A stretch of DNA of 64,000 bases from Pseudopithomyces maydicus. Taxonomy: Eukaryota > Ascomycota > Dothideomycetes > Pleosporales > Didymosphaeriaceae. The position numbers were made by a program, and so were the translations under genes. The notes beneath the pieces are model-generated. The model was not told the origin of the DNA. It worked only from the letters and a program-made list of their open reading frames with translations, and ran no database searches. Location: NCBI GenBank assembly GCA_026873275.1, contig JANTUC010000002.1, positions 1,860,001 through 1,924,000 on the forward strand, given 5' to 3'. Below, piece after piece: positions 44,844-56,365 of the stretch (position 1 is the stretch's first letter; every line of letters starts with the position of its first letter).

Positions 44844-47489
44844 ATGAGGCCGTCCTCGCTCCTATCCGCCCTTGCTGTCGTTGCAGCCCGTGTGCATGCC
44901 TGCCAGCGTGAAATCACTTCCACCCACATCCCTCGCCATGTCAAGAGACAGCCCACCAGCCCAGCCTTCCCGCCCGTGCTGGACACACACGAACAGTTAT
45001 TGGTGAACTCGTTTGACAACACGACCATATCCACATGGTCCTACTACTATGGCACGTGCTTTCCGCATCTCCATCCCGCAACCCCCACAGGCTGACTCCC
45101 TCGTGCAGCGTGAGTGGCACGGGCATCCGACCATCACATAGCTTGGTGCTCATCCAGTGCCCAGTCATTCCTACCACCTGGCGGGGACAAACAAAACCAT
45201 AGCACAGTGGACCGCAGACCGATGGGCTGAGAATGGCTTCACCTCCCGACTCGACGAATACTACGTCTACCTGAACTATCCCGTCTCACACTCCCTAGTC
45301 CTCACCTATGCAAACGGTACCACTCTCCAATTGTCTCTGCAAGAGGCTGTCTTGGCCGTCGACGATAGTAAGAACCCCAGGTTCCCACGACTGGCAGGAT
45401 GAACTTACCCGACCCGCGCAGCCACCGCTTCTCCGGTCCGCATCCCAACCTTCCACGGCTACTCTCCCACTGGCAATGCTTCGGCCGAGTATGTCTACGT
45501 TGGGCGAGGCCAGCAGGTAGACTTCAACCGTCTCAGAGAGCTCGGCGTAGAACTCGAGGGAAAGATTGCACTGGCCAAATACGGAGGTCCCTTCCGCGGC
45601 CTCAAAGTGAAAAATGCTCAAGATTTTGGCATGATCGGCGTCAGTACGAGACACCCCGACACTACTTAGTATATGTGTCTTGGCTGATATTGTACCTTCT
45701 CATCTAGTCACCTTTACAGATCCCGGTGACGACGGCAACATCACAGAGGCCAACGGTTATGCTGCATACCCGGACGGCCCAGCTCGCAATCCCACCTCGG
45801 TACAAAGGGGCAGTGTTCAGTTCCTAAGCACTTATCCTGGCGACCCTACGACACCGGGCTATGCCTCGAAAAAGGACTCACCAAGAGCAGACAAGAGTAA
45901 CAATGTTCCCAATATTCCTTCTTTGCCAATTTCATGGCTCGACGCGCAACCAATCTTGCTCGCTCTAAATGGACATGGAACGAGTGGTGAGCATGTCAAT
46001 CGTACCAAATGGGTGGGAGCAATTCCTGGAGCCGAGTACAGCACTGGTGAAGGCTCTGGTGCATCTCTTTCTCTTTCCAACGTCATGAGAGAAAACTATA
46101 CCGCGATTTGGGATGCTATAGGCATCATCAATGGGACTAATCAGGATGAAGTCGTCATTCTCGGCAATCACAGGGATGCGTGGGTCGTCGGGGGGCTTCA
46201 GATCCAAACTCCGGCTCGGCCGTCCTTGTTGAACTTTCCAAGGCCTTCGGAAAGCTCCTTGCCACCGGGTGGAAGCCCACACGCACAATAATCCTCGCTT
46301 CATGGGACGCCGAAGAATATGGATCCATTGGAAGTACCGAATGGGTCGAGGAGTACGTACCCTGGCTCAAGACTGCTGCAGTCTCATGTAAGTGACTACC
46401 AAGTACAAGATCGGTGCGCTCTGGTGGCAGCAAAAGATGGGTCTACATCTCGCTTGGCTGCTCCAGATCATACAAAAGTCCTACCCCCCAAAATCGTGAT
46501 TCGTACTAATCCTGGTATTACATATGAAGACTTGAATGTTGATATAGCAGTCTCTGGCCCTTGGCCATACACAGATGCTACCCCCGATCTTCATCGGCTT
46601 GCCACGGAAATGATGAAGAAGGTGATTTACCCTATTCCAGGTTCTCCCTCGCAGACTCTGTACGACGTCTGGCAGAATGTCTCTGGGGAATTCGGCATCT
46701 TAGGCGCAGGTAGTGACTATGTGCCTTTCCTCCAAAAAACCGGTGCTGCTTCACTGGACCTCGGTGCTGGCGGATCCGCTAGTGACCCGATTTATCATTA
46801 CCACTCAAACTATGACTCTTATCATTGGATGGCTACGTTTGGTGACCCAGGGTTTCAAACACATAAGGCGATTGGACAGTACCTTGCTCTACTCACGTAT
46901 CATCTCGCATCCGACACTGTCCTCCCGTTGGAGCCCGGCGATTACGTTCCCGAATTCGAGTCATACCTTGAAGAGCTCAATCAGACGATCACATCGTCTA
47001 ATGGTACTGTAGACATCTCCGCGCTTACAGATGCAGTTGCTGCATTCTCCGATGCAGTGCAGGGTTTCAATGCACTGCGTCAAGAAGCGATACTCACAAA
47101 CGACACAGAACTTCTTACTGTGGTCAACCATAAAGCGCGGGACTACTCGCGCGGATTCGTTAGTCAGGGCGGTTTACCGGGCCGCGAGTTTTATGAAAAC
47201 TTGATCTTTGCGTAAGTAACCATTTTGCTAGTATGGTATTATCTTTGCGCGATGCAATCGTTAGTTTGTTTCTTGCGCTCGTGAGAGAGATGCTCGAGTG
47301 CCCATTCAGGTGTAAACTCGTGCTGACTTCGTGCCCACTAGGCCTGGCTTAGACACGGGATACGCGCCGGTGACATTCCCGGGGGTAACGGAGAGCATTA
47401 CATTTGCAAGAAACTTCAGCGCAGCGCAAGACTGGGTTGAGAAGACGGCAGATGCTATCCTTGTCGCCGCAAACATTCTTAAGACATAG
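44844..47489 (+). CDS. Secreted M28 zinc carboxypeptidase (glutamate carboxypeptidase II family), one apparent single-base deletion
   Basis: Six exons: 44844-45055, 45165-45367, 45422-45643, 45708-46387, 46530-47211, 47342-47489; every junction keeps the family sequence (e.g. SYYYGTHSYHLAGTNKTIAQW, IGVITFTDPGDDGN, AVSYLNVDIAVSGP). Signal peptide MRPSSLLSALAVVAARVHA, protease-associated domain, M28 core with zinc ligands in GNHRDAW / ASDPNSGS / WDAEEYGS and the late His in YHYHSNYDSYHW, then the transferrin-receptor-like dimerisation domain. Exon 4 breaks at the G6 run 46190-46195: as written, ..VVGGLQIQ replaces the metal-binding ..VVGGASDPNSGS; one extra G restores it and exact exon phase (715 aa). 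Predicted extracellular or vacuolar peptidase with many N-glycosylation sites. Confidence 0.88.
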
Positions 47490-47883
47490 GCAGGCGTTAC
47501 TGCTTGGACGTGCAAAGATACATTATAGGAAGCCCAAGGCTATGTTTGGTGCAGTAGTAGATAAGATGATTATCGCAACGATCCCTATTTCAGCTGCTAA
47601 GGGTTACATCGACTTGTTTTCTGATTTGTTGCACTGTGCACCTACACTAGAATATCTTACATCATTGCGATCATATTATATCTCCCGGTGAAATGCTGAC
47701 GAAAGGAAAGGTCATAAAGACTGGGAAGCAAAAGTGCACATGGAGAAACTCGAGCAATACAAGAAGCTGACCAAAGTTGTCATAAAAATGTCGTGTAAAG
47801 AGCGTGGGGGATATATATTCGAGATGGGGTATAAAGATTGTGCTGGCAATGTTCGAGTGAATCAAGATAACAAACAAAAAACA
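47490..47883. other. 3'-3' intergenic region between the M28 peptidase and Pth11-like genes
   Basis: 394 bp between converging genes, AT-rich, no supported feature. Confidence 0.45.
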
Positions 47884-49549
47884 TCAGTTAAGCAACTGTG
47901 GGGACTTTGAGCCAAAGCTCAGCGGTGGTGGGATTAGACCAGGGGAGAGTTGCACCGGTAACATGGCCTGATCTTCCGCCTTTGTGAGGTACTGTGGTAC
48001 ATGCTGATGCCCAGGTAACGGCGTAATAGGGAGCGGCTTGTGAAAGAGCGGCGTGCGGATGGGCCGTTGTCGAGTGCTCGTCTTGGATTCCAGGGAGCCC
48101 AAAACCGCCATGTTCTCCGGCAATCTAGGCAAAGAAGGGATGACAGGACTGAAAGGTGACATGCGGAGGGGGTTCATTGGGTGCTGGTGACCGTTGCTGA
48201 GATTGAGAGGCGCGGAGGTGAATTGCTGCGTCGACATGGATTTCTGAAGAATCTCCTGCCCGGCCTGGCCAACGATGGAACCGGATTCATATGCCGTACG
48301 CGAGTTGCTGAGATTGCTATCGCTCGGGGTGGGCGAGTGTGGAGAGCGGCTGCCAATGCGCGAGTGTGACCGAATGGGCGCTGAGGGATTGTAAAGAGCG
48401 CTTTTGCTCCCTGGTCTGAAAGTTTCACTATTGGAGCGAGAATGTACGTAGGACTTTGTAAAAGAATTCGCGGTATCTGGCCGGCTACTCGTGGAGGTAT
48501 TTCGCATATGTATATGCCGCGGTTGCTCTGCATCATATTTCCAGTGTGCGTGCGAGTAGTGTGTGCCTTCCGGAAAATACATGGGCATCATTGAAGCAAG
48601 CAACGGTCGCATGGACGGTAGACAGGCGCAGATGATACCGACGTTGGTCTCAATGGCGGACAGCATTGCGGCTGGAGGGTTATCAAAGGTCGGATCCGTA
48701 CTGTTGGAAACGGAGACTAATGTTTGCAGGCGGATGATCGATACCAAGCACACGCTGTTATGTGGGGTCAGCGTATGGCAGCACAGTTAACGAGGATGTA
48801 TGCTTACAGGCCTCCAAGTCCGAAGACAACGATGAGTGCCCGTTTTTGCTTGCTGGGTATATCCAAGCTCTTGAGAACGAACATGGGCATTAAAAGTATG
48901 ATGACATCTTGCGTAATGTTGACCGAAGCATTCGAAAACCAGATGGCTTCTTGATTGAAACACTTTCCGTTGGCAATGTTCTTGTCCCAGAAGAAAGCCA
49001 CAGGGAAGCACAAGAAAATGGACCCTATTAGGGTCCATAGCCCGTAAATGGCTACTATGCCCATGACAGTAAAACATGCTGTCCTGAACCGGGGTGTTGG
49101 GAACACTCGTAAATACTGCGTCAAGATGGAGATTTTGGTAGCCGTAAGAGCTAGATTGTATATCCATATGCTTGCCCAGAATGCCTAAGTCTACAGTGAG
49201 TCCAGTCGACCGCGACATACGGCGCACTACTGACCTTCTGAGAGTTTATCATCATAGCTGGACTTAGGTCTTGTATGTGCATACCCAATCCATTTGAAAT
49301 TTGAAGCGCAATTGCGACCGTCAGGCCGATGGACAAGATCTGAAAGAAATGAGATGTTGTAAGGGCTTCGGGATATGGCTGGAAACTGACCATGGCGAAT
49401 GAAATCCAAACATCCTCAGCGCCTGATTTGTGGACGACTAGGCCTTTTGTAAATAAACGTAGAAAAACGACTAGACCAGCGAGCAATGTAAAGACCAAAA
49501 CGACCGTGTTAAGCATCGTCTGCGCCGGACTCGCGGGCGAGGAAGCCAT
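47884..49549 (-). CDS. Pth11-like/rhodopsin-domain integral membrane protein
   Basis: Seven-helix fungal membrane protein of the 'rhodopsin domain' family that includes the Magnaporthe surface-sensing receptor Pth11. Exons 49391-49549, 49235-49339, 48808-49184 and 47884-48754; introns 51, 50 and 53 nt; 503 aa. Landmarks: MLNTVVLVFTLLAGLVVFLR (TM1), SGAEDVWISFAM (typical D-D/E-x-W motif after TM1), GLGMHIQDL, KAFWASIWIYNLALTATKIS, FLCFPVAFFWDKN (family CxPVxxxW-like motif), CFNQEAIWFSNASVNITQD and LVCLVSIIRL. The last about 220 residues form a Ser/Pro-rich cytosolic tail. It lacks an N-terminal CFEM domain, so it is not a Pth11 orthologue in the strict sense. Ligand unknown. Confidence 0.88.
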
Positions 49550-51015
49550 TAGAAAGAAGCGAAAAGCTTGATGCCAGCACCATTCATGAAAAAAGAAGAA
49601 CAAAAGAGACGCTGCCACCCCAACAACTCATCGTTGGTGAGCCCAAACGGACATGGAAAGCGAAGAAGAGGAGAAGGAGTAGAATGTTGGGCACGAAGCA
49701 AAACACTACAGCGGGATGGCAGTGTGATAGCGGGCCACGAGCGGGCCGCTGAAGCAGCCATGCACGGTTCTGGAACATTTTTTGTGATCTTGATGTCAAT
49801 TGGAGTATGCACGGGCCTTCACATTTCCCCTGCAGGATGGATGCACTGGCATGTAGGGGTAGCCATGCTTCAAAATGTCACGTATCCCGCCGTGCCTGTA
49901 TGATGGCCCTAGGCCGTGCGACATTATTTGCCGGAGATATCGAATTCATAAACGTCGCCATGGCATCATTGGGACACACCAAGAAACAATGGGTGCTCTG
50001 TGGGAACGACGGCTTGGGCACGTTTGAAAGCTGCACTTGTCAATCTCGTGGCTGCACAGCTCGTACAGTGGTGGTGCTTTACCGCTCGCTATTTCTTCCC
50101 CAACTGCACTCGTGCTGTAGCTAAGAGTTTCGCATGCAAGTATGGATGCGAGGATGCGAAGAGGGCTGGGGATGATTTTTCTAGCCATCTGCGTAGGCAG
50201 TGAGATCTGTGAGGTTTGAGCGAATTAGGTTGCGGCAAACGATTTCGGCGGAAGTCTTGTGTCCTCATCTTCCTAGGGTCTTCATCTGTTCCCCGCTTCT
50301 TCGTATCCTCGCTCATATCACAGCGTTTCTATCGTTGGGCCATCTTGCAGCAAATACATTTAAATCTTGCTTGGCTTCGCACATAGGCGTTGGGGTATGC
50401 GGCACGTAATGTGTGATCGCCTTCCCCCTCAACGTCTGAAACACCTGCATTGACATGGGCCCTGGTCAGACCCAAGCCAAGAACGACGCACCATCCGACG
50501 AGACCGTTTCGAACTTTACACTGAGAGCTACCATAATTCCGGAAAGTGATATCTGCAAATGTCGGATCACCCACGAGCCTGGCCCAAGGCTCGCCGCAGG
50601 TCATCAAGCTTAGATAGATCCGATTGCGCCACACCTGGTCGCTGGTCGCTGGTCGCTGGTCGCGAAGTCTTAGTCACCTATAAGCGACAACGGTGGCAAG
50701 GATATGTATGTTGCTAGGCTTCCTGTGCCTGATGAATCATGTTGTGCGGGTTGCTGCGTCTGCCATCATAGTGAAAGTCAGCTCACCATGCCTTGCCTCG
50801 GGCATCGGACAGCCAAAGGCGTTCTCCATCAGCCAATGTTTCAGAACATCGGGGCAAGCACATGGCATGTTTGGATAACAAGAATATTATCATGTCACTC
50901 TATTGATCGTAATTCATCAAATTTTCGTGGTTTCGACAGGTCGCAACCTTCCGAAGCATGGTCGCCCACGTACGTTGTATGTACCCCGATCTTCGCCTCT
51001 AGTGTGCGCCGTGAT
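49550..51015. other. Intergenic, 1.5 kb, with a short CTGGTCG tandem repeat
   Basis: Upstream of the Pth11-like gene and downstream of the FAS1 gene. Contains a four-unit 7-bp repeat (CTGGTCG, 50635-50662). Open frames here are short and unlike any protein I know. Confidence 0.5.
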
Positions 51016-52407
51016 TTACAATTCCAAATTCTCCTCGACAAAAGGTACTAGCCTTTCCTTTAAATCATCAACGCTCAGCTCGTCACCCGTCCAATGAATT
51101 CGCTCGGCGCCTTCGGTCTTTGGGGGGATTAGGACGTCAGAGACGACCTGGATGACTCCGTCTGAAGCGACACCATCATGAATGGTCACACGCGAAAATG
51201 CGTTGATTCTAATCTCGACAAAGGGGCCATATCTCGCGCTGTCAACGGATAGGTACTTTCCTTTGAGAATAGTGGGCAGATCAACATGAAAATGTCGGTA
51301 ATCCTCAGTCCTCTCGTCATCCTCTCCCGACTGATCATAGAATGCATCGGAGTACAAGGTCTGATCCACGACAATGTGGTACTCGAGAAGAGCCTTGAGG
51401 TATTTTAGGCCGTACTGGCTGAAGAGAAACGCATTGGCTCTGGGTCCAAGCTTCTTGAAGGCAAAGTTGGAAGGAGCGAAGAAAGTCCCACCGTTGTGGG
51501 GATAATCGGTGCTGTTGATCTTGTCGAATAGGCCAGTCTTCCCAAGGGCGAGCTCCAATGTGCTGAACTCTCCGGGGAGAAGGTCGAGGATTGTAGCAAC
51601 TTGGGGTGGAGGCACAATGATGTGGTCCACACCATGGATGACACCGTTCGTGCCAAATATGTTCACTGCCACAAGTTTACTGTAGAAGTTGATGGTAGGA
51701 CCCTTCAGGGTTACACGGACTGTGAGACGCTGTTGGTGTCCAAGCAAATCGGGCTTCAGGAGGGTTGGAATCGTGTATGAGTGCAGTACTCGCCCAGCTG
51801 GATAGAAACCGTCGGCAACGTGGTACAGTAAAACCTTCTCGAGGACATCTTTGCTTGGTTTTTTCCCGTGGTCAGGAATCCTTTCAAAGGCCTCATCGGT
51901 AGGTGCGAAAATGGTGTAGTTGGCCTTTGTGTTGTTCAACTTGTCAACGAGATCGGGGAATTCATCGATAAGTTTGGCCAACTTGGTGGTATATTTGCTT
52001 TTACTGATGAGTTCATAGACAGTTTGGTTTGGCTTCTCATGGTGTGGAGGATGGTGTGGACGACCATGGTGAGGCGGACGGTGCGGCTTGTCATGAGGAG
52101 GATGGTGAGAATGATCCGAGCCCTCCGGAAGATTCTGATAGTCCTCAAAAGAAGAACCCTCCAACCAGGATTCGACGTCATATCCTGTGTCGTAGATGTT
52201 GTGGTAGGCCTTGTCACCTAGGTCTTTGACGCTATTGAATGCCTTGGCGAAAGCGTCATCAAGAACATGTTGGGCTTTTTCGATAACGCCCTGTGTCCGG
52301 TCGACAATGGTCCGTCCAGTCTTGTCTATGTTTTCAAAGACATCCGCTTCGGTGATTACAAAGGCCGACGCGAGCGGGAGCAACGGAAGCACCTGAATGA
52401 ACCTCAT
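51016..52407 (-). CDS. Secreted two-domain fasciclin (FAS1) protein with His/Pro-rich linker
   Basis: Intronless, 463 aa. Signal peptide MRFIQVLPLLPLASAFVITEA, a helical N-terminal segment to about residue 95, then a His/Pro-rich segment with repeated HHPPHDKP/HHGRPHHPPHHE units (residues about 98-124), followed by two FAS1 domains. Domain 1 shows TVYELISKSKYTTKLAKLID, NYTIFAPTDEAFERIP and VNIFGTNGVIHGVDHIIVPP; domain 2 shows FSTLELALGKTGLFDKI, GGTFFAPSNFAFKKLG, LLEYHIVVDQTLYSD and IHDGVASDGVIQVVSDVLIPP. FAS1 proteins mediate adhesion and wall association. No C-terminal GPI signal: it ends in a charged sequence (VPFVEENLEL). The His-rich linker may bind metal; inference. Confidence 0.92.
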   Translation of the reverse strand: MRFIQVLPLLPLASAFVITEADVFENIDKTGRTIVDRTQGVIEKAQHVLDDAFAKAFNSVKDLGDKAYHNIYDTGYDVESWLEGSSFEDYQNLPEGSDHSHHPPHDKPHRPPHHGRPHHPPHHEKPNQTVYELISKSKYTTKLAKLIDEFPDLVDKLNNTKANYTIFAPTDEAFERIPDHGKKPSKDVLEKVLLYHVADGFYPAGRVLHSYTIPTLLKPDLLGHQQRLTVRVTLKGPTINFYSKLVAVNIFGTNGVIHGVDHIIVPPPQVATILDLLPGEFSTLELALGKTGLFDKINSTDYPHNGGTFFAPSNFAFKKLGPRANAFLFSQYGLKYLKALLEYHIVVDQTLYSDAFYDQSGEDDERTEDYRHFHVDLPTILKGKYLSVDSARYGPFVEIRINAFSRVTIHDGVASDGVIQVVSDVLIPPKTEGAERIHWTGDELSVDDLKERLVPFVEENLEL

Positions 52408-53543
52408 GCTTGCTTCAGATCAGATGCAACGGAGGTGTTCCAGGAAGGCGTGGGCCAGCAGAACGTGCTTTGAAGTAGTCGGAATGTCGATGACACCACC
52501 ACTGCGTGGCAGTGCGTGCTTAGCGGATCGGCGAGTTGGGCTGCAGGACACAGAGGAATACGCAGAATACGGCCTCGGGAGAGTCGGTTTGCACGGATGC
52601 CTATCTACCCAGGTAACAATTGACGAGTCTTTTGTGTCTGGGGATCAAGATGCAACAGGCGCCATCAGCCACCAGCAACGACTTTGTATACAACTCGAGA
52701 TACAGGCCGCACGGTAAACGAGCCCCAGGCCAGGCTCCCGAGCGTCGTCATCCTTGGTGGCGTGGCGCTCCGCATCATGATACTCGTATGACGAAAGAGG
52801 GGTAAGCGGATGGTTATCCATGCCACTGTATACTGTATGTAAGCTTCGACAGCAATGAAGCAGAGATGCAGTCTTGTTTTGTGCGCAATGTAGCCTCTCC
52901 AGCCCTGTACAGCATCTGGCAGTACGCGGACGACATGGTGCCAAACTTAGGACGCCTCGAACGGTGCCTAGCTAGAGACACTGAAGTCGCATATCTACCG
53001 GTACAATAGGTAGTTCAACTAAGTACCTAGTGTGAGTGGAGGCTCTACCCATGCCGAATATGGACTAGCGCGGGTGTACGTCATGGCTTCTAAATGTCAT
53101 ACCATGTACGCATCCGATAGTCTAGGTACATCCATCCGTCCCGTCCCATCTCATCCTTTCACTGGGCCTGGCCAATATTCACCCCGCTAACCGTTTTGAT
53201 CACGTAAAAGAAGTCTGGACTCGGCACACAGCGCCAATTCTCATTGGCCCGCTATCTGATTTCAACCATCATTGTCACCGAGTACAAGCTTTCGCAAGCA
53301 TCGACAAGCTTCACACCCTACCCCGGTCGTGTCCCACCAATTTGCATACCATGCAGTACGCAATTGCTCTGCACCTACGGTACGCACTGATGCTGCCATG
53401 AATAAATCTGACCACCCATTACATCATCGCTGGCCGTCTCTTTAATACTGTTTGTTCGCTCGCACCTCCCAGACGACCCTTTGCCCATATCCAGAGAATA
53501 TCACCACTCCTGTTCCACTGCTTTGAACAAGTGACACCTCACA
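52408..53543. promoter_or_regulatory. Divergent upstream region of FAS1 and GAD genes with paired CCAAT boxes
   Basis: 1.1 kb without a supported gene. An inverted CCAAT/ATTGG pair (53234-53238 and 53243-53247) sits about 300 bp before the GAD start; CCAAT is bound by the HAP/CBC complex in filamentous fungi. Functional use is inference. Confidence 0.4.
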
Positions 53544-55392
53544 ATGCCTCTCGCCAGACACGTCGATCCCGATGAGCTAATCAGATCTCTCCACGATCAC
53601 CCCACCCACAAAGCTGGCCGCAACAGCAGCCGCTTCGTATCACACACAACTCCCTATTCTAGCCGGTATTCAAGCTCCAAAGAGCTTTCCAAGTTCAAGA
53701 TACCACACGATGGTGCTCCTGCCGACACTGTTCATCAATTGCTTAAGGACGAGCTCGACTTGGACGGCGTGAGAGATGTCTAATTGGAATTTCACATCAT
53801 CTACTGACCTCGTACAGCGTCCAAGTTTGAACCTCGCGTCCTTTGTCGGGACATATATGGAGAAGGAGGGCGAGCAGCTCATGATTGAGAACATCTCAAA
53901 GAACTTGAGTGACGCTGATGAGTATCCCGCCATGATGGACATGCATGGACGCTGTGTGTCGATGCTTGCTCACCTTTGGGGTGTGCAGAAAGGAGAGAAA
54001 GCCATCGGCTCTGCGACGACCGGCTCCAGCGAGGCAATCCATCTGGGTGGGCTAGCGATGAAACGCCGTTGGCAGGAAAAAAGGATGAAGGAAGGGAAAG
54101 ACACCTCTAAGCCTAACATTCTCATGGGCTCCAATGCTCAAGTAGCCCTGGAAAAGTTCGCACGCTACTTCGAAGTTGAGGCTCGCATCTTGCCAGTATC
54201 AGCCGAGTCAAACTACCGCCTGAACCCCGATCTCGTAAGGGAGAGCATCGACGAAAACACTATTGGTGTCTTTGTCATACTGGGATCGACGTACACTGGG
54301 CACTACGAGCCTGTAGAGGAAATCAACAATATACTGGATGAGTTCGAGAAGCGTACAGGAGTCGATATACCGATTCACGTAGACGGAGCTTCGGGTGGCT
54401 TCATCGCTCCATTCACACATGCCGGGGCTGGACAAAGGTGGAATTTTGAGCTGCCCCGTGTCAAGTCAATCAACACAAGCGGACACAAGTTCGGCCTTGT
54501 TTATGCAGGCGTGGGATGGATCATCTGGAGGGATGAGAGTTACTTGCCGAAACACCTAGTATTTGAGTTGCACTATCTAGGAGGCACAGAGGAGTCGTAC
54601 ACCCTGAACTTTTCTAGGCCGGGTGCGCAAGTTATCGCACAGTACTACAATCTCATACATCTTGGGTTCAGCGGATATCGCAGCATCATGGAAAACACCC
54701 TTGCAAACGCTCGTCTCCTCAGCCGTGCGCTAGAGTACACAGGCTGGTACCGTTGTGTATGTCCTCCCAAATGCAGCATATCAGATATACATTGACAGTT
54801 CATAGGTCAGTGATATACACCGGAAGAAAGGTGATCACAAGTACGAGAAGGGCAAGGCGCCGTATGATTCGGGTGATAACAGCGCGGACTACAACGCTGG
54901 ACTCCCTGTCGTGGCCTTCACGTTCACTGATGACTTCAAGAAAGACTACCCGCATCTCAAAGAGGATGCTGTGAGCAATTTGTTGAGGGCAAAGCAGTAT
55001 ATTATTCCCAGTAAGTCCTTTATCACAAGGATCGGCGGTTGAGTGATTGAGTGACTGACGGCGCAGGCTATCCGTTACCGCCAAATGAGGAGAAGACGCA
55101 GATTCTACGCGTTGTAGTGCGTGAAACTCTGTCGTTGGATATGATAGACAGACTCGTTACGGATATATGCCATGTGACGGAGAGCATGATGAGCAGCGAT
55201 GCAGTCGACATTGCCGCTTGGCAACCAACCCCCCAAAGTGTCGAGGTATGTTCTGCCCAGTCAACGCACCACCATGGATGTCACTAATTATTCTTCCCAT
55301 AGAAAAAACACTCCTCGCCTGGCTTGCCTTTTCACGAGAAGCATAAGGCGCGCCGTCCGATGCATGAGGGTGTTCACCGCAGTGTCTGCTAG
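53544..55392 (+). CDS. GAD1: Glutamate decarboxylase
   Basis: PLP enzyme converting glutamate to GABA, first step of the GABA shunt; cytosolic, linked to stress and development. Exons 53544-53768, 53818-54756, 54806-55010, 55067-55245 and 55303-55392; introns of 49-57 nt; 545 aa. PLP-binding features: IGSATTGSSEAIHLGG (phosphate-binding), HVDGASGGFIAPF (Asp pairing with the pyridine ring) and NTSGHKFGLVYAGVGW, whose Lys forms the Schiff base. Start MPLARHVDPDELI; after exon 2 the join gives GWYRCVSDIHRKKGD. The C-terminal exon is basic (HEKHKARRPMHEGVHRS), in the place where plant enzymes have a calmodulin site; binding here is unproven. Confidence 0.96.
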
Positions 55393-55828
55393 TTTTGAAA
55401 GAGCGTTTCATTACACTCATGATGCAGTGTATGACCGTGTGCATTCAATATATACACAATACACGTGTAGTATTGGTGGGACCGAAAGACTCGGTTGCAC
55501 GGGATTTTCTTGAATTATCTAGCCACTTTGAAAAGTAAAAACAATAATGCAATTGATGAATTTCACGTGTTGCAAGAAGCTTGTCGAGGTCACGGCTGAC
55601 CGTGGATTTTTACCGCCTGCATGATCGCCTAGGTGTTTGTCAAGCTCTCCGCGCAAGCAAAAGGCCAGAGAATCATCAGGGTTTCTTTGTTGTCCCATAT
55701 GTGGACATAACAAGGTAAGTAGTAGTGTTCAAGCCACTCGGATGCATTGTTCCCGATTCACAGATTCCCGGGCGATGTTAAAGTCAGATCTCATCAGATC
55801 TGTGACCGCCCAATATGGCTAGGCTATG

Positions 55829-56128
55829 CTAAGCGGCATTGGCAGGTCGCGATCTTGAAAAGTCCATTACACCACCACCATCGTACAAGCCGAAAATGAC
55901 TGAGTGGCCACCGTGCGCAGCCTGTTTTGTATTTCCATGCGTCAGACACCCAATGATGTACTCCATTGCACCACTCACACCGTTCATGCAGACGATGGCG
56001 CTGGAACCATCTTATCCACGCGCCAGGTATCCGCCGCGTCTGTCGACGCGGACCCATTTAACAGGGAGCCGATTTTGCTCTAATTCTTTCTTAACTAGTG
56101 CGTGCCGTCTCAGACCTTTTGGTACCAT
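55829..56128 (-). pseudogene. Small 99-codon ORF interrupted by one TAA
   Basis: Reading on the minus strand from ATG at 56128, the frame runs MVPKGLRRHALVKKELEQ..PVKWVRVDRRGGYLARG, hits TAA at 56012-56014, and continues in the same frame as DGSSAIVCMNGVSGAMEYII...VMDFSRSRPANAA to a TAG at 55829-55831. Composition on both sides of the stop is protein-like and continuous. A single C-to-T change (CAA to TAA) would explain the break. No family recognised; no splice sites remove the stop. It lies just upstream of CRY-DASH on the opposite strand. It could be chance, hence the low confidence. Confidence 0.4.
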
Positions 56129-56365
56129 GTACTAGACTTGAATCTTGATGATGACGTCTGTGGTTCATTAAATACATTGGGTCCTCGATCTCTCTTGTTT
56201 GTCTCCACTTGCATGCGACTTAATCATGTACCGAACTTCACGGCGCACATGAAGCTCACCTCCCTCATGCTACGCCGCTGCGTTACATGGCCACTATGCA
56301 ATGAATCTGCATGTTCTTGTTGCATGCAGCGCGGATTCTGCTGTTCGAGCAATACAATTCCTACC

